Below, in pieces: positions 57,576 to 64,000 of a stretch of 64,000 nt of DNA. The translations under genes and the position numbers were made by a program. The DNA is from Isoperla grammatica (taxonomy: Eukaryota > Arthropoda > Insecta > Plecoptera > Perlodidae): positions 39,628,579 to 39,692,578 of the forward strand of contig OX246746.1 in NCBI GenBank assembly GCA_945910005.1. The letters run 5' to 3'. The notes beneath the pieces are model-generated. The model saw only the letters and a program-made list of their open reading frames with translations. It was not told the origin of the DNA and did no database searches. Numbering within the stretch: the stretch's first letter is position 1; each line of letters begins with the position of its first letter.

Positions 57576-58789
57576 ACTATAATCTACCTACGTACTTACA
57601 AAATACAATTTCGCTATATGGCAGAGACAAATTGCAGCTCTGGATTACCTTGAAGTGTGGAAGAGAAAATGTTGTTTGTAGGTTAGTTTCCGTCGTCGAT
57701 CAGAACACAGGAAATAAACACTTTTTGCATTGTTGCATGGGTTCGTTTCACGAGCAACGCGGCTGAAGTGCCGAACTCGCAATCAGATAGATTGATGCGC
57801 CTGCCGCGTCTAATGCTCCCAACACTCACAGTATAATGGCAGCTTTATGAACTATGTTGACTTAATCAGGATGTGTATGGTTCGGCCTTGATGTAAGCAT
57901 AGGCCATACTTGGGGAAGGAACTAAATAAATTAACGCAATCCAGTTTTCGGTGATTTTCAAGTAGGCCTTCGTAATGTATTGTTTTTAAATATATGTGCC
58001 AAGTAACTTTTAATTCAAAACATTTTTAAACATTTCTTTTTACGAAAGGGTAGTTTCTTTTTCCGTCCAGTGCCACTCTTTAGTCCTCGTCGACAATTTT
58101 TGAAAAGCGACATTTTCATTTTAAAACTGTAATTGTTTCAAACAACCAGTAAGTATTCCTGTAGACTTAGAAATACACACACAAAATCAATACATCATTT
58201 TTGACTGCACATTACGGTGATTTTTTTTATAACTGTTCCCTTTTTTGCGGAACGAACTTTCTAACAGTAATATTTTTAAGTTAAACCTACATATAATAAA
58301 AAAGAAAAAAGGAACTTCCCTAAGTGGCATAGGCAGAGACCTATAAAGACTAATTATTGTATACTGCAGCTTTTTAGATATCTTACACAGGTTTTATTAT
58401 TACGTATTGCATGATATTGATATCAATATTATTAATTTCTTCTTCTTCTTAAATGCCCACATTTGGCAACTATGCCATCATGCTGGATCTGGTCAACCAG
58501 TAGAGACACGCTTAGTTATTATTAATTTCTAACTTTTAGTTTATTGTAAAAAATGTAGCCTATTTAAAATCAGTAATCGGTAAGCGTTCCTTATCTTATT
58601 TTTAAATTAGTGCACTGCTGGCTGTTTATTACCTATTCATTTAGTTTCTCTGAAAAATAACGTTTACTTAAAGATGTATTAAGCCCCGTTCACGATAAAA
58701 CAAACAACGTTTCTCTTAGAGGAATTAACATTAAACTTAACCTACCTGAAACTTAGCAGCAAAGTTTGCAAAGTCCAAACCATAACTTA

Positions 58790-59092
58790 AGCCCCATCCA
58801 CATTGCAAGACTTAAGAACGTTAACTTCGTGACGTAGACTTCGAAAAAATGAAAGCGTTCACAATGACTTGGCTACTGCGAGTCGGCTGTTGGCGGCAAC
58901 AATCACGTGACACCTATCTGATTGGTTGATTCCTACGTCCTTACGTTCTTACGTCCTTACGTTTGGTGTTTGCAAACTTCCAAGTCTACGCCTACGTCTC
59001 CAAGTCTATGTAAAGTCAATGTGGACGGAAACATTTTTCGCCATAAGCTTAACTTAATATTCTTACGTCAAAGTTGCAATGTGGATGGGCCT
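58790..59092. mobile_element. MITE (303 bp), copy A
   Basis: Same element and same TTA target duplication (58787-58789, 59093-59095) as 48417-48719, so it was present before the A/B split. Confidence 0.85.
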
Positions 59093-59514
59093 TTAGGAAG
59101 TGAACTTAACAATGGAGCTTTGCACGAGCCTTCACAACAATGTGCTTGGTGGCCATTCTGGTGTTACATTTGACAATGTTGACATAGAGAAACAGTTGAA
59201 GCTAATTTTAGTAGAAACAAAACATCTCAGTTCGTTAAGATTAAGCGTGTTTTGTTTTTAAATAAAATTGATTTGTTTGTGATTTTGTCATTTTTATCTT
59301 AATTTAATATGTATTTTTAATTATAAACATTGCTTTTATGCAATTTAAAAATCATACCCGCTCATCTTCTTTAATGATTAGTGACACCAGCATGGCCGCT
59401 GTGACGTCACACGAAAACTATTAATAAGAAACAACAAATCAATAGGATCTTGAGCTGAAAGCAAAATGTTCGTACCCAAACAAGCCCGAAAATGAGGAAT
59501 GAAGAGAACTCTTA

Positions 59515-60255
59515 AGCTTAGTTTACGATTGGCGTCAACTTCAATCGTCAACCGGTAATAGTTTCACGTTGACGTTTTTGATTCACGATTGGCGTCAACT
59601 GAAGCCGCGTTGGTACTCATCGGTGGACTTCGTTGATTTTCGTTATTGCACAACCATCTCTACACGTTGTGTCCGTCAAAGTCTGCTTGACATCCACCTA
59701 GCGGAGGCTCGTCAAACTCGCAAGCTGGGAGTTCGACGAGCCTCCGCTAGGCGGAGATCAAGTAGACCAAGTGTCCGTGGTTGTGATGTAGAGCAAGCTG
59801 TGATTTTATGTAAACAACGGCTGATTTCTTGTGGTTGTCATTTAGAGGTTATTATTTGTGCGCGAGTGGTCGATAAAATGTCTCAAAAACGCTTGTTTTA
59901 TTTTCTTGTTTGTTTTTGTATAAATTACTGGGAATTGCTGTACTTGCTCAATGATTTTCCCGTCCATAACCCCACTTTGTTGACACGAGGTAAATGCGAG
60001 TAAACAAAGTCAAAAGAAGAAAATGCTTTCTCTGGAAAATGAACACATATTTCCTTGTAACCTCTCTGGTGACATACGAATGCGCATGCGCGAGCGTCAA
60101 ACGTTAACGCCAGTCGTGAAAGTTGGACTTTGACGTTGACGGTTGAAGTTGACGGTTGACGCATTTCCGCAATCGTGAATGCTTCCATATGAATATACAG
60201 GTTCATCAAGGTGTTGAAGTTGAAGTTAGCGTTGACGCCAATCGTAAACTAAGCT
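59515..60255. mobile_element. MITE (741 bp), copy A
   Basis: Same element and TTA duplication (59512-59514, 60256-60258) as 49142-49882, including the 17-bp-arm hairpin. Confidence 0.88.
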
Positions 60256-61173
60256 TTATTATTGGGCATAAGTTTGCAGATCAGTTAGTAAGTCAACGGC
60301 TAAGTTTTATCGCGAATAGGGCCTTAAACATACATGATCAATGTAGTTATTGCCTATTGGATATTCCCCGTCTGTTTTTCAAGTCATATAATTATGCTTA
60401 ATTTTTGTAGCCTCAGGCAGTAGCTGAGATGTAAACAGTCGGCAATTATTTGTATTATATAATATTTTATTTTTATATATTATATTGTTCATAATGTATT
60501 TAATTTGTATGGTTATTTTGAGAATCATGTGATGAAGGTGGGATGATTTTGAAGTCATTTAATTCAATCACGCTTACCCCCTTATAAACCATCACTTCTT
60601 TATTTTACTACATCTAGTTTTCCCTTTATACCCACATGCATGATCTGGCATCACTTTATTGATTTGAGTATCTTTATTACCATAAATGTGACATTTGTAT
60701 TGTGTACAATAAAAATACATGCCTATAGAAAGTGTCAATTCAATTAATGCTGATCCTATCCACTCTCACACAATATTATATTGCATGAAGCACTTCAATT
60801 GCCTTATATCCTCTTTATGAACACCAGCAACATACATTACTTGTGTTCATATGAGACCCCCCCCCCACCCACCGGCGATCCATGCATGAGGTGCTTTATG
60901 TAATTAACTGGATATCCATAACATTGTATGGATGTTCAAGCCATCATCCATGAATGTTATATAGATATTTGATGCTGCAGTGGTAATGTTGTTTAAATAT
61001 TATATGCAACATTTTAATAACGTTAATGCAACGTCATTTGGCCGGACATTTGGATGACCAAACAACATCCATGTAAGGTTGTGCTGAATATTTGTAACAT
61101 TGTATGGATGTTCAAGATGTTGTGAAAACAACATTGCAGGAACATTGTATAGATATTTTGTGCTATATGGGTG

Positions 61174-61822
61174 TCTGACAGTGACAAGTCGTGACATGGG
61201 TGCACGTGCACCTGTGTGAACACCTGCGTCAATTATCGGAGTGTGCGTGGGAAATGGGGTGGGGTGATGCGTTTAAGATTTTAATGGATAAAAAGGTTAT
61301 TAATGACTTTGTCAAGTAAAAGAAATATTGTTAGACAGCGTGTGGGAAGGGCGTACACCTCTGTATGTGGGCCGACTCTCGCTCAACGCGAAGGGTAATT
61401 TAAGAAATGAATGGCTATGAGATCGGAATGCACTACAGGTGGGGGTGGTGTTGCGTTTCAGATTTTAATGGATAAAAAGGCATGTTGAAAGTCGTTAGTG
61501 AGCGCCATGATTTGACGGTTATGTGGGCTTCTCAAGACAAAGAAAAAGGTACGTAAGATGACACGTGAGAAATGAGAGTCGTCTCCCGCTTAACGCGAAG
61601 GGCTGTTTTAAAAAATAATGGCCGTGATATCGGAATGCACTACATGTGGGGGTTGTGTTGCATGTCGATGTATAATGGATAAAAAGGCAAGCATAAGCAT
61701 TATTTAAAACTAAATATGGTACTTATGCAAATTCCCTATTACGTTTTCTATGAATACTTTTTGCTCCTATTCGATCATTGATGAAAGAAAAAGATGTGTT
61801 AACGCTGAACAACGTACATTAT
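61174..61822. repeat. Flank of copy A with diverged roughly 190-bp tandem repeats
   Basis: AATGGATAAAAAGG recurs near 61284, 61467 and 61668. CGAAGGG and ATCGGAATGCACTACA recur between them (about 61386-61440 and 61596-61645). No gene, and no continuation of the RING exon, was found. Confidence 0.6.
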
Positions 61823-62460
61823 TGTCACAGCTGACCGGGCGGTTAGGGTGGGGATAGTGAAGCATGTGCAGATTCCCATGTCATAGACGTAGTATTCCAT
61901 TTACTGGCCCACATGTAATAGTTCATATGATATTCTGAGTTTCTGACATATTTATTGTAATACATATACGTATTTCCTGTGATGAAAGTGAGCCGGAGCA
62001 CTACTTTAAATACCGAAGCACAGCTCCGGTACTTTTCCACGGGATTCTTAGAGGACGAAAGATATTCTTTAGTTTCAATACACTGTGTTGCGTCCGCTTC
62101 TGGGATGGGTACTAATAACCGGCAGATAAAGTTAAACACTGAAAAGGAATTGACTACTTTAATGAAAAAACACTTATTAATAATTATAAAACTAGAGATA
62201 TTAAGTATTAACAATGAAAAGCAGGACTGACTACCGGCAACAACCTGCCTCACTCGTCGTCCGCTCGGGTCTGGCATCCCCCACGCGGAGACCTTCCTGC
62301 GTCCTTGGCACACCCCCTTCACACTTGCTAACTTATTCTAGAATACTTACTAATGTAATAACTAAGTATACTAACTAATGTATTAACTAAGTGAATACAT
62401 ACTAATCTATTGCAAACTCAATATATCTTATTAAGTAATACCCGCAGTCACACCGTGACA
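61823..62460 (-). mobile_element. 3' LTR of a Ty3/Gypsy-type element
   Basis: Boundaries TGTCAC (61823) and GTGACA (62460) form the TG...CA inverted ends. A purine-rich tract on the minus strand (CTTAAGGGGGGGAGGA) abuts it at 62461-62476, as expected of a polypurine tract upstream of a 3' LTR. The partner LTR is not in the window. Confidence 0.7.
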
Positions 62461-62471
62461 TCCTCCCCCCC

Positions 62472-63047
62472 TTAAGTGTGAACCCCACACTTCGATGCCC
62501 TGGGACGTAGTACTCGTCGCTGAAGATCGCCTTCATCGGAAGCCCAAGGGGGAACAGGTAGCCACTTGTGGATTTGATCTGCGTTGGCCCGCCCAGCACT
62601 CTTTCCGGTACTAACATTAAGTAACTCGTAAGAGTTAGGAGCAACCTGACGAGTAATCCGAAAAGGTCCGGAACGTCGTGGAGTTAATCCAGAAGTCACA
62701 GCCATCGCCGCATCGCTTTGCACGTGGAGATCCCGCAGAACCAGATCACCGACCACCAAAGGATTATGTTGGCGATGTAGGTCATAGTTTTGTTTCGTCG
62801 TGGCGTGAGTCACGATTCCTTGCCCAGGATAAAGCATCCCTCAGCCTATGTTGGAGTTCCACAGCGTGTTCGTGAACACCGGCAGACGAAGGGTCATCGG
62901 CCGGAGGGTCTCGGCGATCCCATGGTGCGTGGAGGTCTCGTCCGTTTTCAAAATGGCGTCCTTGTAGAAATGGGTAGTACTGCGGGTGCATTTGGCGCAT
63001 GACCCGTGCGACCTTCTCCGCGTCAGAAGCGGTTGACCCCAGACGAT
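62472..63047 (-). pseudogene. Gypsy-type integrase C-terminal remnant
   Basis: A minus frame (62837-62472) with NYDLHRQHNPLVVGDLVLRD, RRSGPFRITRQVAPNSYELL and ADQIHKWLPVPPW is the GPF/Y-type SH3-like C-terminal region of Ty3/Gypsy integrases. Upstream pieces continue to about 63047 in other frames, so it is frameshifted. It is cut off on its 5' side by the inserted LINE. Confidence 0.75.
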
Positions 63048-63820
63048 CATAGTAATAATAATAATAATGGCTAATAATAATAATAATGGCTTTTATTTTT
63101 CACTTTTTAAAATTACATTACAAATTATGTGTATTGGCTCCCAAAGAGACATGTGTCTCGCTGGAGGGGGCCTTTAGAATGAGAGTATTTACATGACGGA
63201 TGATAAAGAAACATACATAGCCTACTATTTCTAAAGTAATGCAGGACAAACACTAAAACTAAAACTAAACAGAAAACAAACTAAATATAGACATCATGAA
63301 GAGAAAAAAAAATACAAAATATGAATGTGTACTGCCTCATTTGGCCCAAGACACAGATTGAAATTTATATGACAAAATGAATAATTTGTATGCATATAGT
63401 AGTAGTAACAGTAGTACAGTGAACAGTATACAGTGTGCAGTGAAACGTCTTTATAACATACGTCGTTATGTACATGATGACCGGTATATAACTACTGTTT
63501 TGGAGGTCGCAAAAGCTTAATATACTTGTAACTGTACCATCTTCATAAAGAGATACTCAAATAATAATCTTGTCCCAGAGAGTTTGATATAAGCTAAAGA
63601 AGTTTCACTGTATTACAACCTACAAATTTAGATACATTAATTCTTAAACATCAAAATTTCACAACCATGTATTTGTATTATATCGGTTTTATATTGACAT
63701 TTGACAATTGGGAAATACAAAAACTAAAATTGAAAAATATTATGAGAATGATAAGAGAAGAGAAATACACGTTATATAAAGCAAAATTATAACAGCTAAA
63801 AATGTTAACTTAGGTATGTA
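63048..63820 (-). mobile_element. LINE 3' UTR and microsatellite tail
   Basis: Minus-strand 3' UTR following the ORF2 stop at 63821, ending in an AATAAT-rich tail (TAATAATAATAATAATGGC twice, 63049-63093). The tail lies against Gypsy integrase sequence, showing that the LINE inserted into it. Confidence 0.65.
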
Positions 63821-64000
63821 TTAATTGAGAAGCCACACTTTTAATTTGGTTTTGAAGCTTGATATACTCTTTTTAATGTCGGTAAGTTTAATGGTCTCAG
63901 GAAGATTGTTATATATTTGGTAACCCCTGAAGTTGATTGAGTTCTTACCATAGTTAGTGTGTACAGGATTAAGATAGAGGTTCCCTCTGGTCCGTGTATT
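63821..64000 (-). CDS. LINE ORF2 C-terminus (partial, runs off the right edge)
   Basis: The minus frame reads NTRTRGNLYLNPVHTNYGKN, then INFRGYQIYNNLPETIKLTD and a final FKTKLKVWLLN-stop at 63821. The GK-S-x3-RG-x3-N-LP and FK-x2-L-x3-LL layout is the conserved C-terminal end of CR1/L2/Jockey-group ORF2 proteins. It may be the same family as the LINE at 1-3525, but the two fragments do not overlap, so this cannot be shown here. Confidence 0.75.
   Translation of the reverse strand, partial: NTRTRGNLYLNPVHTNYGKNSINFRGYQIYNNLPETIKLTDIKKSISSFKTKLKVWLLN

Larger units (their letters stand above)
29857..61171 (+). mobile_element. Transposon copy A: CACTA-like DNA transposon, interrupted
   Basis: The ends are CCCATATAGCACA (29857) and its inverse at 61171. 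The flanking dinucleotide TG occurs on both sides (29855-29856 and 61172-61173), giving a 2-bp TSD. Removing the 18.6-kb insertion at 33232-51793 leaves about 12.75 kb, matching copy B nearly base for base. It encodes a transposase (31954-33231 plus 51797-52673, broken) and a DUF4806 protein (52789-55860, intact). It differs from B by more RS-repeat units, fewer 171-bp satellite units and one extra MITE. Subterminal 51-bp direct repeats (29868-29995) with AATATCTAATAGATATT motifs resemble the subterminal binding repeats typical of CACTA elements. Confidence 0.93.
57576..61171. other. Non-coding 3' region of copy A
   Basis: Collinear with 47216-50807. The poly(C) run is short and interrupted here (60857-60870). 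No gene supported. Confidence 0.75.

Overview
The window is repeat-dense animal DNA, almost certainly nuclear DNA of an invertebrate. Evidence: spliced genes with GT-AG introns, AT-rich spacers, APE-type and RLE-type non-LTR retrotransposons, a Ty3/Gypsy remnant, SINEs, MITEs, satellites and many GGCCTA motifs. The species cannot be named. The SINE tail style and the DUF4806 transposon proteins suggest an aquatic invertebrate (arthropod, mollusc or echinoderm), which is inference. Little of the window looks like ordinary host genes.

Layout. 1-3.6 kb: minus-strand CR1/L2/Jockey-group LINE (ORF1 open, ORF2 broken). 3.8-9.0 kb: about 100 copies of a 51-bp minisatellite that is open in four frames. 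9.1-10.3 kb: a DNA element with terminal inverted repeats (TIRs), itself hit by a SINE. 11.5-20.7 kb: a hierarchical tandem array of about 1.4 kb period, also hit by that SINE. 20.7-29.5 kb: intergenic DNA with a possible basic 3' exon, a 45-bp palindrome, a GC-rich island, a small acidic ORF and more SINE copies. 29.5-29.8 kb: a partial RING-finger exon.

29.9-61.2 kb is a Russian-doll nest. Copy A of a roughly 12.5-kb DNA transposon (TIR CCCATATAGCACA, 2-bp TSD) sits next to the RING exon. Its transposase gene is split by an element with about 670-bp TIRs and a TAA TSD (33232-51793). That element carries a CXC-type cysteine-rich exon, a SINE, RLE-LINE fragments and, inside the CXC exon, complete copy B (38317-50807). 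The transposon encodes a CACTA-like transposase and, downstream in the same direction, a five-exon DUF4806 protein with an expandable Ser/Arg-rich repeat. Copies A and B are almost identical. They differ in protein-repeat number, in the number of a 171-bp satellite unit, and in a pogo-like MITE that is present in A and has left an excision footprint in B.

61.2-64 kb: diverged short repeats, a Gypsy 3' LTR with integrase remnant (minus strand), and the 3' end of another LINE (minus strand) inserted into it.

The strongest candidate for an undescribed system is the transposase plus DUF4806 transposon at 38317-50807, because termini, TSD, gene structure and two independent insertions can all be read directly.
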